Assembly: GCA_032433765.1 (NCBI GenBank)
Contig: JAVIAB010000101.1
Coordinates: 64,642,640 to 64,706,639 of the forward strand
Source of the DNA: Megaustenia siamemsis
Lineage: Eukaryota; Mollusca; Gastropoda; Stylommatophora; Ariophantidae
DNA: 64,000 nucleotides
Direction: 5' to 3'
Made by a program: the position numbers and the translations under genes
Notes under the pieces: generated by a model
Seen by the model: only the letters and a program-made list of their open reading frames with translations
The model's database searches: none
What the model was told of the DNA's origin: nothing
Shown: one piece after another, positions 33,111 through 44,295 of the stretch
How the letters are laid out: each line of letters opens with the position of its first letter
How positions within the stretch are numbered: position 1 is the first letter of the stretch

Positions 33111-33126
33111 TGATAGAGAGAGGGTT

Positions 33127-33720
33127 GCAAATGGACAACGAAGGAAATTCAGTTAGAGATTGGCAGGCGAAGAGAGAGGATGTACAGTCATAGCCAAGTT
33201 GAAGATTAGCGGTCATGGAGTTAAAGATTGGCAGCCTAAGAGAGAGGATGTACAGAAAGGAACGAGGAATAGGGGAGTGATGACGGACAGACAAACAAAC
33301 ACGGAGGACAGGGAAACACAAGTGGATATTATTGAGGAGAGTATATTATTAGTGAAGGAGAAGGGGGACAAAGAATTGCAGGCGCAAGATATTGGGGACG
33401 AAATGTTAAAAATGTTACAGAAATTCACGGCCAACATAGAGAGTATGTTACCAAAGACAACTCATGGCTTGGAAGAAATAAACACAAATAATACGAAGAG
33501 GTCACAGAAAACAGAAAACAAAGAGGAGGCAGAAAGTAAGGCTGGTCTATGGAATATAACTGCAGCTGAAATAGAGGAATGCATAAGAGAGAAAGAAGAA
33601 AGTTTATTCACGGATTTATACGGTGAGCAAGAGAGTAGGCGACCACGTAAACGCCGGAGTAGAGAAAATAAAAGGGAAAGATATGATAAATATGATACAA
33701 AATACGGAACATGCCAGTAG
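33127..33720 (+). pseudogene. Gag-like relic, copy 2 of element 2
   Basis: The longest relic in this element. A stop near 33190 separates an N-terminal piece from an open frame at 33208-33720. It includes QKGTRNRGVMTDRQTNTED (counterpart of KGTRNRGMMTDKQIDTED in element 1), the SILLVKEKGDK block, GDEMLKMLQKFTANIESMLP, LWNITAAEIEECI and the Arg-rich RRPRKRRSRENKRER end. It matches copy 1 almost base for base from 33345 on. Stop at 33720 after YGTCQ. Confidence 0.7.
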
Positions 33721-34190
33721 TAGGAAGAGGAAGTAGAGAGGAGAGAGCCCGAAAGGAGCGAAACTGAAATGGGTAAATACAAGTAGTAGAAAGAGGAAGT
33801 AGAGAGGAGAGAACCCGAAAAGAGCGAACCCGAAATGGGTTATTAAGAGTTAGCAGGAGTAAGTGGAAATGGAGGAGAGAACCCGAAATGGGCATATAAT
33901 TGAATGTAGCTAAGTACTAATCTAGAATGATTGGGCTGCACACGGAGTTTGAAATGTGGTAGCGAAGTACTAATCTGATATGTTGGGCTACACAGAGCAA
34001 GCAGGCAAGACCTATTTATATATGGTGCTGAAAGGTCTGCTAGTATTGAGGAATGAGATTATGCAAGAGATCCATTGTAGAGACGATAGGAAAATATTGC
34101 GGAGGCAATGTAAAGTTAAGATGTGGTAACGATACACAGAATAATCAGAGAAAAGAGAGTTGGCAGAAAGGTGGAGGAGTCGAAATGCAA
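33721..34190 (+). repeat. Short copy of the post-gag arrays
   Basis: Two units of the 66-bp repeat (33721-33845), two of the 53-bp repeat (33895-34000), then the conserved block also at 32600-32825. The same modules as after gag copy 1, but contracted. Confidence 0.8.
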
Positions 34191-34205
34191 TAGAGATAGA
34201 GAGAA

Positions 34206-35000
34206 GGTTGCAAAGGACAACGAAGATAAAGTCAGTTAGAGGTTGGGAGTCTTAGAGATGGGATGGACAGTCGTAGACAACGAAGATAAGCAGTTAGACA
34301 TTTGGCAGTCTTAGAGAACGGATGGACAGTCGTAAGCAACCGAAGAAACGCATCACTTAGAGATCAACAGCCGAAGAGAAAAAATGTAGAGATAAAACAC
34401 AACAGACGACTGGCAACCGAAGGAAGCACAGAAGTAGACTCAGATATAGTAGACTTAGAGATAGTAGACTTAGAGATAGTAGACTCAGTGATAGTAGACT
34501 CAGTGATAGTAGACTTAGAGATAGTAGACTCAGTGATAGTAGACTTAGAGATAGTAGACGTAGAGATAGTCACAATGGGAATCCAAGCGAAGTAGTATTG
34601 GAAGCCCAAGAGCGACGGTCGCAACGGAAGCCTGAGAGCGACAGATCGAACAGTTAGAGATCAGCAGATGAACCAGAAGAATACAGTGTAAATAGGACGA
34701 TAGATAGGGATAGATAGATTAGGATGGTGCGTTCGACGGGAAGGTACCAAAGTAGGATAACAGCCACAAGATAGAAAAATATATTAGTTTTAGGGACGAG
34801 AAAATGAAATAGGAAGCATAGATCTTGTTAATAGTAATGAGTGTGGGTTGCAATAGAAAATGACGCAGATTGTGCACGTGTGAAACGAGAAAAGAAATAA
34901 AGGAAAAATGCTCCAATGTATAAGAGTCAGTCTTTCAGTCATTCAGGTTGTTGACGGCTTCGGTTTATTGACAACTTCCAATCAATCACATGGTTCAAAT
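34206..35000 (+). repeat. 3' LTR of element 2 (truncated)
   Basis: Starts TGCAAAGGACAACG after a purine-rich stretch AGAGATAGAGAGAAGG, a plausible polypurine tract. It repeats the 5' LTR to CACATGGTTCAAAT, then diverges at 35000, where LINE-tail sequence follows. Confidence 0.65.
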
Positions 35001-35049
35001 AAAGAAGAAACATCTTCAGGGAGCACCTCGTCCAGTGTGCAGTGATGGT

Positions 35050-35765
35050 CATCATCATCATCAAGTACCGGACCTGCAGGCGTAGGTGATTATGTTTCTC
35101 CACAACTTTTGATCTCGACAGTTTTTTATCATTTCTGTTGTTGACTTTCTGCCAAGCCATTCTCATAAGCTGTCTGGTATCTTTTCTCTTTGCTTCCCTC
35201 TATCTCTTCGACCCTCAATTTTTCCAGTTGTCACAATATATCCCAGTTGTTCTCTTCTCATTACATGACCAATAAAGATGCTTGTGGCTTCATAATATTA
35301 GAAATTAACTCTCTTTTTGCATTGACCTCTTTCAGAACATGTTCATTACTCTTCTTAGCTGTCCAATGTATTCTCAACATTTTCCTGCAAAGCCACATTT
35401 CTACAGAGTTCTGTTATTTTCTTGTCTGTTTTCCTATTGTCCATGAATCACATCCATATTGTTAAGACTGGCTGTACATAACAATTAAGAACTCTTTTTT
35501 CTTGTTTCTGTACATCTTTCGTCTGAGGTTAACAACGTTCCCAAATATTTAAATTCATTTACCTGTTTTAATATTGTTCCACTTGTCTTTATTTTGCACT
35601 GAGGTGATGTCACTTTTTTGTTGTTACCATTACTTCTGTCTTTTTGCTATTAAGGGTGAGTCCTGTATTTTTGCCTTCTTCTTTTTTTCACTATAATGTC
35701 CAACATGTCTTGTAAGTCATTTTCACTGTTAGCGATTAAGACTGTATCATAAGGAGTCCTGTCAG
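35050..35765 (-). mobile_element. RTE-like LINE, family A2, RT C-terminal part
   Basis: 3' end CCGGTACTTGATGATGATG (minus strand). Upstream blocks: RTLWSKV-type region, MRRTTG-type FSGHVMRRE near 35255, EHVLKEVNAKRELIS near 35330, and LTSDERCT near 35525. Several frameshifts. It lies directly after the LTR element. Confidence 0.75.
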
Positions 35766-35779
35766 GTTGAGTAATTTTA

Positions 35780-36005
35780 CCTGCTACCGTATGCAGTAAA
35801 CAGTATAGCATGTTGCTGCCCTGCTGCCTTGCAGGTAAACTCGGGAGAGTAAAAGGCTAAGGGAGGGTACCTCGAAGTAAAACAACCCCACTGCCTTGTG
35901 GGTGAGACTTTTTAGTCAAAGGCTAGCGGTGCCAACTGTAAACAAATCGACGGAAGGCAACAGAAAATCACCGTCGTAACTTATTTTTACAATCATGAAT
36001 CGCTA

Positions 36006-36008
<3 letters not shown>
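35780..36008 (+). mobile_element. RTE-like LINE 5' leader and start codon context, isolated
   Basis: CTGCTGCCTTGCAGGTAAAC, AAAGGCTAGCGGTGCCAACT and GGAAGGCAACAGAAAATCAC lead to CAATCATGAATCGC, the same start context as the endonuclease at 3090 (minus). It breaks off into (TA)n at 36009. The leader type is one I associate with RTE-like LINEs; the assignment rests mainly on the shared start. Confidence 0.55.

Positions 36009-36058
<50 letters not shown>
36009..36058. repeat. (TA)n microsatellite
   Basis: Simple repeat at the 3' side of the minus-strand LINE at 36078. Confidence 0.95.
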
Positions 36059-36060
<2 letters not shown>

Positions 36061-36077
36061 GTATGCTTGAATATATA

Positions 36078-36983
36078 TCATCATCATCATCACCATGCAC
36101 TGTGCCTACTGGCGTAGGTGTCATGTCTCTCCACAACTTTCAATCTCGACAGTTCTTTACCATTTATGTTGTTGACCTTCTGCCAAGCCATTCTCTTAAG
36201 CTGTCTCATATGTTCTCTCTTTGCTTCCCTCTATATCTTCGTCCCTTAATTGTCCCAGTTGTAACAATATATTCCAGTTGTTCCCTTCTCATTACACGGC
36301 CAAAAAAATGATGATTGTTTCTTCCTAATATTGGAAATTAGCTCTCTTTTTGCTTTGACCTCATTCATAACATGTTCATTACTCTTCTTAGCTGTCCATG
36401 GTATTCTCAACATTCTTCTGTAAAACCACATTTCTACAGGCTCCAATGATTTTCCTGTCTGTTGTCCTATTGTCCATGATTCACATCCATATGTTAGGAC
36501 TGGCCCTACATAACATTTAAGAACTCGTTTTCTTGTTTCTATTATCAAACATTGATTGCATATTATCTTCCTCATTTTCTGGAAAGCTGCTTTTGCCTGA
36601 GCCATTCTGCATCTCACCTCTTTTGTACATCTTCCGTCTGAGGTTAACAAAGTTCCAAAATATGTAAATTCATTTACCTGTTTTAATATTGTTCCACTTG
36701 TCTTTATTTTGCACTGAGGTGATGTCTTTTTCTTTGTTGTTACAATTACCTCTGTCTTTTTGCTATTAAGGCTGAGCCCTTCATTTTTGCTTTCTTTCAC
36801 TATAATGTCCAACATTTCTTGTTACTCATTTTCACTTTTAGCTATTATTCCTTTTTCATCAGCATACCTTATATTATTTATATTATGACCTCCAATTGTT
36901 ATTCCAGGCATTCCCCTTTATGGATCTTAAAATAATCTCACTATAAATATTAAACAAATCTGTTGACAGCACACATGTCTAAC

Positions 36984-36985
<2 letters not shown>
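36078..36985 (-). mobile_element. RTE-like LINE, family A2, RT second half
   Basis: The minus strand carries YADEKGI near 36860 (the RT YADD site, second D changed to E), then an open 189-codon frame (36246-36815) with SLNSKKTEVIVTTKK, FTYFGTLLTSDGRCTKEVRC, LTYGCESWTIGQQTG and MLRIPWTAKKSNEHV. The 3' end has a CAT-repeat tail on the plus strand (36078-36092). The start ATG of the frame is accidental. Best-preserved member of A2 here. Confidence 0.8.

Positions 36986-36987
<2 letters not shown>

Positions 36988-37058
<71 letters not shown>
36988..37058. repeat. (TA)n microsatellite between two opposed LINEs
   Basis: About 35 AT repeats with one interruption (ATACAT). It separates 36078-36985 (minus) from 37062-37815 (plus). 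Confidence 0.95.
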
Positions 37059-37061
37059 CCT

Positions 37062-37815
37062 TTAGAGACAGAGAATGAACTACAAGAAATGATAGACATA
37101 ATAGTAAAAGAATGCAACAAGAAAAGGTCTCAGTCTGAATAGCAAAAAAACAGAAGTAATGGTTATATCTAAGAAACAACCATCACCATCATGCAGCGTA
37201 AAATAAACAAGACAAATCTGAAACAAATGCAACGCTTTAAATACTTGGGCACACTAATAACATCAGGTGGGAAATGCACCACATAAATAAAAAGCAGAAT
37301 AGCTCAGGCTAAAATAGCATTTCAGAAAATGAAAAATATCTTATGCAACACATCTATGGAATAGAAATGAGAAAGAGCGTTCATCGGTGCTATATAGTAA
37401 CAATTCTGACCTATGGAAGCGAATCATCGACAGTAGACAAACAAATGAAAAGACGATTAGAGGCCACAGAGATGGGATTTCTCAGAAGAATGTTGAAAGT
37501 TCCCTGGACAGCTAAAAAGACCAATGAGGAAGTTCTCAAAGAGGCCAACACAAAAAGGGAGCTCTTAAAAAAACATCAGAAAGAAGCAATCAACATTTTT
37601 CGGGCGCATCATGAGAAGATCAAAGTTGGCATACTTGGTTACAACTGGCAAAATAAAAGGAAAGAGAGATCGCGGACGACAAAGAGAGAAAATACTGGAT
37701 AACTTGGTGTCATGGAATACAGTCAACAGCAGAATTGCTACGATGCACTGTAGATAGAAGATTGTAGAGGGACATGATCACCAACGCCAACCGGTATGGC
37801 ACATGGTGATGATGA
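37062..37815 (+). mobile_element. RTE-like LINE, family A2-related, RT C-terminal part
   Basis: Plus strand: NELQEMIDIIVKECNKK, FKYLGTLITSGGKCTT, LTYGSESSTVDKQMKRRLEA, MLKVPWTAKKTNEEVLKEAN and VGILGYNWQNKRKE, ending GGCACATGGTGATGATGAT. The open frame 37343-37702 covers the second half. It diverges by roughly half of residues from its opposed neighbour. Confidence 0.75.
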
Positions 37816-37834
37816 TATATATATATATATTTAT

Positions 37835-37880
<46 letters not shown>
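37816..37880. repeat. (TA)n microsatellite at a LINE 3' tail
   Basis: Begins directly after the GATGATGAT tail of the LINE at 37815. Confidence 0.95.
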
Positions 37881-38207
37881 TGCTTTCTTACAGTATCATT
37901 TGTTTTCTGTCAAAACATCAACAATGTAACCTCTTTTCCTGTCCATAATCAGATGTTTTCAGATTCATTTCCCAAGATTCAATTCATGTCAAGAATGTTG
38001 TTGTCTTACATAGAAGATAGTTTAATTATCATTAGATCAGAAATAGAGAATTAAAAATAGTTATTTTAAAACCCGAACGTTTTATTACTTGCTACGGAAA
38101 TGGGAAAGCCTGCACATTTATATATTAGATGTAACATTATCAATATCTACTTGATATCATTGATTCGAATTGTGATATACTCGTAGATACATTAAAGCTA
38201 TGTTTAC
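37881..38207. other. No recognised feature
   Basis: AT-rich, no coding or repeat signal assigned. Confidence 0.4.
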
Positions 38208-38377
38208 TCATCATCATCATTGTCATTGAGTGCCGTCTCCTCATCGAAAGTTGGCTGCCATGGAGCGCCAGGTCTCTTGCTTAGATTGTGCAGGTTATAA
38301 CAGGCTGACTTGTCCATCTTTTCATGTTAGTCGTCCTTGTTAGTCTCAGTCGGCTTTCAATTATGTTCTAACTAAAC
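38208..38377 (-). mobile_element. RTE-like LINE 3' end, family A
   Basis: GGAGACGGCACTCAATGACA with an ATGATGATGATG tail on the minus strand, and WRSMAANFR-type sequence upstream. About 170 bases only. Confidence 0.75.
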
Positions 38378-38949
38378 ACCTTTCTCCAATATCTCTGGCA
38401 TTTTTCACTCACTAATTTGATTTGCTCGTGTTATGTTAATTCCCGTTTCTAACTAAAAATTCTTTGTAGAATTGACATGTTACTCCCTTAATGCCACGTC
38501 TTTGTTCTCTACACCTGTCCTAAATTACCTGTCTTCTAAATGTTCAGTCTGTCCACAGTGTTGTGTAAACCCGCTGGTCTTTCTGTCCTTTCTTTTTCAT
38601 TACTGTCTTCCTCCTATTTTATTCACTCAAAATACTATTCCATCTTAATCTTTTCCTCGGCTTTCACATATTTCTTCTCTCATGTCACAAATAGACCATC
38701 TCGATCTGTTCACTTACATTTGTCTGCTTCACCTTCATCCCGTCATTGAAAACGACCAGTTCCAATAAATACCATGTCAAGCACGCTTCACCACATCACA
38801 AAACGGATTATCTTCAACTCTTCACCATCATTATTAACTGTATCCAGTCAAATAAATTGGCCCGAACAATAACTCATTAGTGTCAACCATTTCATTTCCA
38901 TAAAACAAGTATACTTCTTTCTCTTTTTTACTTCTACCTGTTTTAACTC
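38378..38949. other. No recognised feature
   Basis: Pyrimidine-rich on the plus strand, no homology seen to the repeats in this window. Confidence 0.4.
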
Positions 38950-39432
38950 CCAGTGGAGCATAGGTCTTCAACAAAAACTGTCCAAGTCGTTCTGCTTTTT
39001 GCCATTCTTTTAAGATCATGCCATGTCTTCATAATCATCTTTATCTTTGCTTCTATCTGTCTTCTCCAAGAATTCGTTGGTCTTCCTCTTTGTCTTTTCC
39101 CCTGGGGATTCCAAAAAAAGGGTATGTTGTGTAATACTCTGTTGGCTTCCGTATATGTGTCCTATCCAGCGCCATCGTCTTCGCTGTATCTCTTTATCTA
39201 CTGGTATGTGACAGGTACATTTCCATAATTCTATGTTAGTGATTTTGTCCTGCAATTTCCATCTGACTTGTCCATGTTTGTGAAGTTTTTTTCGGCTTTT
39301 TTTTTTACAGTATGGGATTGCCAGTTCTATGCCCAACCCTCCTTTCTCGCCTCTTACGAACATGCCTGGTAGGGTACAGCGCCGCTATTCTTTACTCCCC
39401 TTTCGGGCCCCGACAGCGCACGGACGACAGTT
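38950..39432 (-). mobile_element. LINE relic, family C (C-terminal part), with a GC-rich leader
   Basis: Minus strand: ELWKCTCHIPVDKEIQRRRW, RWIGHIYGSQQSITQHTL and a K/R-rich end, as in 40640-41150. Upstream, 39365-39432 is GC-rich (GGGTACAGCGCCGCTATTC and GGGCCCCGACAGCGCACGG) and joined to MFVRGEKGGLGIELAIPYC, which is not part of the LINE C-terminus, so two repeats may be fused. Confidence 0.65.
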
Positions 39433-39740
39433 TACTGATTACCCAATAATAATTATTGAATACATGTATTTCAATGACATGTTCTAATGTATTAACCTTA
39501 ATATCTCACTATGTCCCCAAACCTGTTATGTTTAGAATCGTTGGATTTAGACATTTTTGTTCATTTCTTGTTTTTAAATTATCAGGCAAACTTTGTATTT
39601 TAGGCTACAACCGAAGCTGATTCTATTGGCCAACATCTTCTAAACATGATGCAGGCGTGGTCTATTGACATTATGCTACACTCACGGCTCCAAACGCATA
39701 GTTTCGCCAATCCCTATGACTGACATGTCTGGTAGTTATG
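39433..39740. other. No recognised feature
   Basis: Single-copy looking sequence leading to the promoter-like region at 39741. Confidence 0.4.
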
Positions 39741-40053
39741 ATTGGTCGGTGTAAGATGTAAGGGCCATGTATATTAAGAGGTTAGATATTTAAAACAGTC
39801 TGCAGTGTAAAGTCAAATCGTTTTACAATCGGTACAACACAGAGTCAAATATTATTATCTTCCCAAGATCAGTAAGTATAATCTAAATAAATGTGTTATG
39901 TTTTCTGGCTTTAGCTAAATGTTTTATTATTAATATTACAAAATACGCTCGTTGTTCTTTATTTGCAGGCTTCATTACTTAGTAATGTACTTGTTTTAGA
40001 CATCAGTGTTTATGAAGCTGTGTACTGATGTTCATGGATTCATTCCAAATAAA
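39741..40053 (+). ncRNA. Possible short two-exon transcript (hypothetical)
   Basis: Signals in order: reverse CCAAT box ATTGG (39741), TATATTA (39770), ACAGTC initiator-like (39796), donor ATCA/GTAAGT (39871/39872), a 97-nt intron with a pyrimidine-rich end GTTCTTTATTTGCAG (39968), and AATAAA at 40048. The spliced RNA would be about 150-200 nt and has no long reading frame. No repeat family in the window covers it. Each signal alone is weak; their order and spacing are the evidence. Confidence 0.3.
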
Positions 40054-40639
40054 TTATCTAATTATTTAGCCCAGAAGACGTGTTTTATCTCACACCATTT
40101 GATTGAGGCCAGCAACAAACTTTTAAAATCAACTCTGTACAACATTCTTAATTGTAATAACCAATAATATTTTTAATTTTTTTTTAATAATATTTTTTCA
40201 TCTAAATGTACGTATTTAGCACATAAGGTTGCATACAACAGGTTGATTCAACAGAAAGCATTCGCACGACTCGGAAACGTACAACTAAACGAGGGAGCAA
40301 TGGTATGGTTATCAAATGATTCAAAAAGAAACGCTGGTTATTTTATTAGAAAAAAGAGCGACTTTTAAACTGAAAAAGAAGGATTGTTAACACAAGAGTA
40401 GGACGTACTGATGTTCTACACTTTATGTAAGAAAGTGAATACATGGATAGGTACAGACAGCAAACCTTCAAAGGCCGGACATACCCGACAAGACCTGACG
40501 TCTAGTAACCATAGCAAATAATATAAACTTCAGCGACCTACTTTTGCTATGTGTTTTGACATAGCTAAATTGGTAAAAAACAAGACAGCGCCATTAATAA
40601 AAACATCACACTAGTTTCCCAATCCACGTTGTTTAGTTT
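40054..40639. other. No recognised feature
   Basis: AT-rich, no coding or repeat signal assigned. Confidence 0.4.
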
Positions 40640-41150
40640 CTTTGCCTCTCTTCTCTCTTCTACCTCTCAGCTCCATCTGGAGTATTGGTCTTCAACTAAC
40701 ACTTTCCAAGTCGTTCTGTTTCTTGCCAATCTTTTAAGATCATTCCATAACTTCCCCATCATCTTCATCTCTGCTTCTATCTGTCTTCTCCAAGAATTCG
40801 TCGGTCTTCCTCTTTGTCTTTTCCCCTGGAGATTCCAAAAAGGGCATGTTGTGTAATACTCTCAGTTGGCTTCTGCAGTGTGCATCCTATCCAACGCCAT
40901 CGTCTTCGCTGTATGTCTTTATCCACTGTTATTTGACTGGTACATTTCCATAGATCTATATTAATGATTTTCTCCTGCCATTTCCATCCTTTTATTCTGC
41001 ATAAGCTTCCATTAATGAAAGTCTGTATCTTCATGATTGTCATTTTTGTTGCTCTCCTTGTTTCACAGCCATATAATAGGACTGACTTAACATTGGAGTT
41101 GCACATTTTTATTTTTGTATTTAACCTAATTTCTTTGGACTTCCAAATTA
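40640..41150 (-). mobile_element. LINE relic, family C, C-terminal part
   Basis: Minus strand: NSNVKSVLLYGCETRRATK, a hallmark of the region after the RT core, then LWKCTSQITVDKDIQRRRW, RWIGCTLQKPTESITQHAL and a charged end to 40777. The remainder to 40640 is the degraded 3' end. 109-codon open frame, otherwise broken. Confidence 0.75.
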
Positions 41151-41154
41151 TAAA

Positions 41155-42200
41155 CCATAGTTTCTTTTTCTCAACGGAGAAAACATTAGAGCATAATAAA
41201 ACACTATATACAGCTTTTATTGACCAAGAAAAGGCGTTCCATAGGGTGGGCAGGGAAGAACTGTGGTCCGTATTGCCCTTGTACGGAGTGAGTCACCACC
41301 TAGTAGAGCTATGAATCTCCATTAAAGTAGTCGCACTACAGTAAGATCTTCAGCAGGCTACTCTAAACATTTCACCATTAACTCCGGAGTAAGACAAGGC
41401 TGCGTGCTTTACCCTTTACTTTTCATCACATATATGGACAATATATACACATTAGCATGCCCAATCAGAGGAAGTATACCAACAAGGATGATAACAAGCG
41501 ATAACACAAATGAGAACGAAATAAACGTACCAGAAAACAGCAGAAGAGTGGAAGAAATAAATGAAATACTATTTTCAGACAACCATGTTCTGATACATGA
41601 AACAACTGTTGACCTGCAAGAACATATCAACAGGCTAAACAACACGTGTAAACAATACAAGATGAAGATCAACATAAAAAAAACCGAAGTAATGGCAATA
41701 GCGAGAAAGAAAGAAAAAACTAAACATCATAATAGATAATACAACTCTCAAGCAAGTAGACAATTTTAAATATCTAAATAGCACGTTAACACAATACCAA
41801 GAGACAGAGGCATAAGGTGTAACAAAGCATGACAAGTTATAGGCCAAGTATCAACACTATTGAAAAACAAAGCAATAGCTACGGAAGCCAAAGGGGCAAT
41901 ATACACATTTTTCTATCAACTCTGTCCTATCAGTGCCAGAATTGGACGCTGGGCTCTAGAACAATAAGATAGATAACGACCACCAAAATGAAATGTGTCA
42001 GAAGAATGACAGGAAACAGCTTAAGGGACAGATAAAAAAAACACCGACCTGAGGAAGAAACTCGAAATAGAACCAGCCATCGAATACATAAAGAAACAAT
42101 AGATACATTGGTTCGGCAACATAACAAGACAAAAATAACACACCTCCATGTTTGCGAACTGAACATGGGCACAGAGTGCAACACCATTCAGTCGCTGCGG
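41155..42200 (+). mobile_element. LINE RT relic, plus strand
   Basis: YTAFIDQEKAFHRVGREELW near 41210 (palm helix), FTINSGVRQGCVLYPLLFI near 41375-41430, an active-site region LFSDNHVLI near 41570 (ADD changed to SDN), MKINIKKTEVMAIARKK near 41660 and a FKYLNSTLTQ block near 41765. Later parts are frameshifted. It is opposed to the family C piece at 40640-41150 and could be the matching upstream half, inverted. Confidence 0.7.
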
Positions 42201-42814
42201 AAAGTGAAATAACATAAACAAGAAGACAACACAAATGAATACTTAAGAAGTAGAATATAATTAGAAACAAATGGGAAAATATAATGGATAGGAGAAGAAA
42301 CGAACACAAGAAGTAGAAAAAAGATGAGAAAAAGGTATATAGAAATAGAGAATGCAAAAAAAGCTATAATCAAACGAAATAGGCATAAAAAACACACAAC
42401 GAAGGACGCTTTGAATTAAAAAAAATAAGGATACAAAAAATGAAAAAAATCATTTCGAATATAATGTGACAGTTAGGAATATAGAAAATAGATTTTTAAA
42501 AAATAAGAACATACGAATATAAGAACGTAATGTAAAGAGATGATGAAAGAAGGGGACGAATTAAGTAGGGAATAGAGGCAGGGTTGTTTTTGTTTAGCGA
42601 ATTTTATTGGAGAGTTTTGATTAGAAGACAGAGACAAGTAAAAGAATATGCTGTGTACGATGGAGGAATAAGAAATAACTGAGACGACAAATAGAAAAAG
42701 ATAACATATAGAGAAGGAGCAATAAATATAGAGAAAAGTGTTGACGCTTTCATAAGCACAACAAAACAACGAGGAATTAAATGATGACGATGAAAGTTTA
42801 AAACAAATTGATCA
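42201..42814. other. A-rich sequence, no gene
   Basis: Purine-rich on the plus strand, with many AAGAA and AATAG words. Long minus-strand frames here (such as 41998-42357) are T-rich by-products. Confidence 0.4.
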
Positions 42815-43540
42815 ATTATCGTGCCTACAGGTGATCATGTCTCTCCACAGATTTCGACTTCGACAGTTATTTATCATTTATGCTGTTGACCTTCTGCCAA
42901 GCCATTCTCTTAAGCTGTCTGATATATTTTCTCTTTGCTTCTCTCTATCTCTTCGTCCCTCGATGTTTCCAGTTGTTACAATATATTCCAGCTGTTCCCT
43001 TCTCATTACATGACCAAAAAATGATGATTGTTTCTTCCTAATATTGGAAATTAGCTGTCGTTTACCTATAACCTCTTTCAGAAAGTATACATTACTTTTC
43101 TTAACTGATCATGGTATTCTCAACATTCTTCTGCAAAATACGTTTCTACAGCCTCCAGTGATGTTCTAGTCTGCAGTCGTATTATCTATGATTCACATCC
43201 AAATGTTAAGACTGGCTCTACATAAGATTTAAGAATTCCGTATATTGTTTCTATTGTCAAAACCTGGATTGCACAATATCTTTCTCATTTTCTGGATAAC
43301 TGCTTTTGCCTGAGAGATTCTGCATCTCACCTCTGTATATCTACCATCTGAGGTTAACAATGGTCCCTGATATTTAAATTTATTTACCTGATATATGGTT
43401 CCACTTGGCTTTACTGTGTAATGCGGTGATGACATTTTCTCTGTTGTTACCATTGCCTCTGTTTTTTTTGGGTTTTTTTTTGCTATTAATGCTGATTCCT
43501 TCTATTTTTGCTTTTTATCACAACAATGTCTAACATTTCT
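42815..43540 (-). mobile_element. RTE-like LINE, family A2, RT C-terminal part
   Basis: Same layout as 35050 and 36078: NKFKYQGPLLTSDGRYTEVR near 43360, an RRMLRIP-type block near 43110 and the CTGTAGGCACGAT end near 42820. More diverged and without the GAT tail. Confidence 0.7.
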
Positions 43541-44283
43541 TGCAACTCATTTTCACAAAGAAGAAAAGTAGAAAACAGAAAAAAAATCAGAAAATGAAAA
43601 ATAAAACTAATATGTAGAAGGTAAGAATAAGGATATACGGATGGATTGACTGAAAAGTGAGATTAAAGAGAAATGTATTAATGAAGAAATGAGAACAGCA
43701 GAAACAGAGAGATGACACAAATGAAAATGGGTAAGATCGTGGATGGAGCGAAGAAGTAAGAAGAATATAGCATTACACATGAAATCATGAAAATAAATGA
43801 AAGAAAGATAGAATGAAAATAATTTGTAATAGTTATAGAAAAGAATGATGCAAAGAAGATCACTACAAGCGATATACAGAAACAAAGTGAAAAAAAAAAG
43901 AAACGAAGATGGAAGAGAAACTAGTTTAGAAGACTAAGACTGAAGTATTATAACAAAATCAGAAATAAACGCATAATAAGAAATATTAGAAAATGAATGG
44001 CGTAAAATGTAGAAATGAAGAGTATTATTGATGGCTGAGAAGATAGAGGAGCTAAATATACATTTAAAAAAAGACAAAGTAGGGATATATATATGGATAT
44101 AAAAACCAGGACGAAAAAGAAAGAATAATTCAATTGTAAATGCTGATAACGAGAGTGAAATCTATGAAATAAAGTGAACGAGGAAAGGACAATTTGTAAA
44201 ATATTGCTAAATATGAAATGAGGACGAAAAAAAGGAAGAAAACAATAAAAGCAAAAAAAAAAAAAATAATAATAATAGTGATC
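43541..44283. other. Purine-rich, A-rich spacer
   Basis: Almost only A and G on the plus strand over long stretches, such as AGAAAACAGAAAAAAAATCA. No gene or known repeat. Confidence 0.4.
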
Positions 44284-44295
44284 ACAATGACACAA

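Larger units (their letters stand above)
29405..35000 (+). mobile_element. Second LTR retroelement (gag-only), plus strand
   Basis: A direct repeat of about 0.8 kb (29.63-30.50 and 34.21-35.00 kb) encloses an internal region with a primer-binding-like site, two copies of a gag-like relic and satellite arrays. The gag relics are homologous to those at 9-13 kb, so both elements belong to one lineage though their DNA is too diverged to align by eye elsewhere. No RT, integrase or protease motifs were seen. The right LTR lacks the last 110-120 bases of the left one and is followed directly by a LINE tail. No flanking duplication could be shown. Confidence 0.7.

Noticed and set aside
34364..34624. 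Frames with ITESTISKST and VDSVIVDLEI repeats
   Set aside because: Both strands of the 15-bp LTR array are open because 15 is a multiple of three.
41998..42357. Several minus-strand hydrophobic frames at 42-44 kb
   Set aside because: Complement of A-rich spacer, giving F, L, S and Y-rich frames without motifs; nested in several frames at once.
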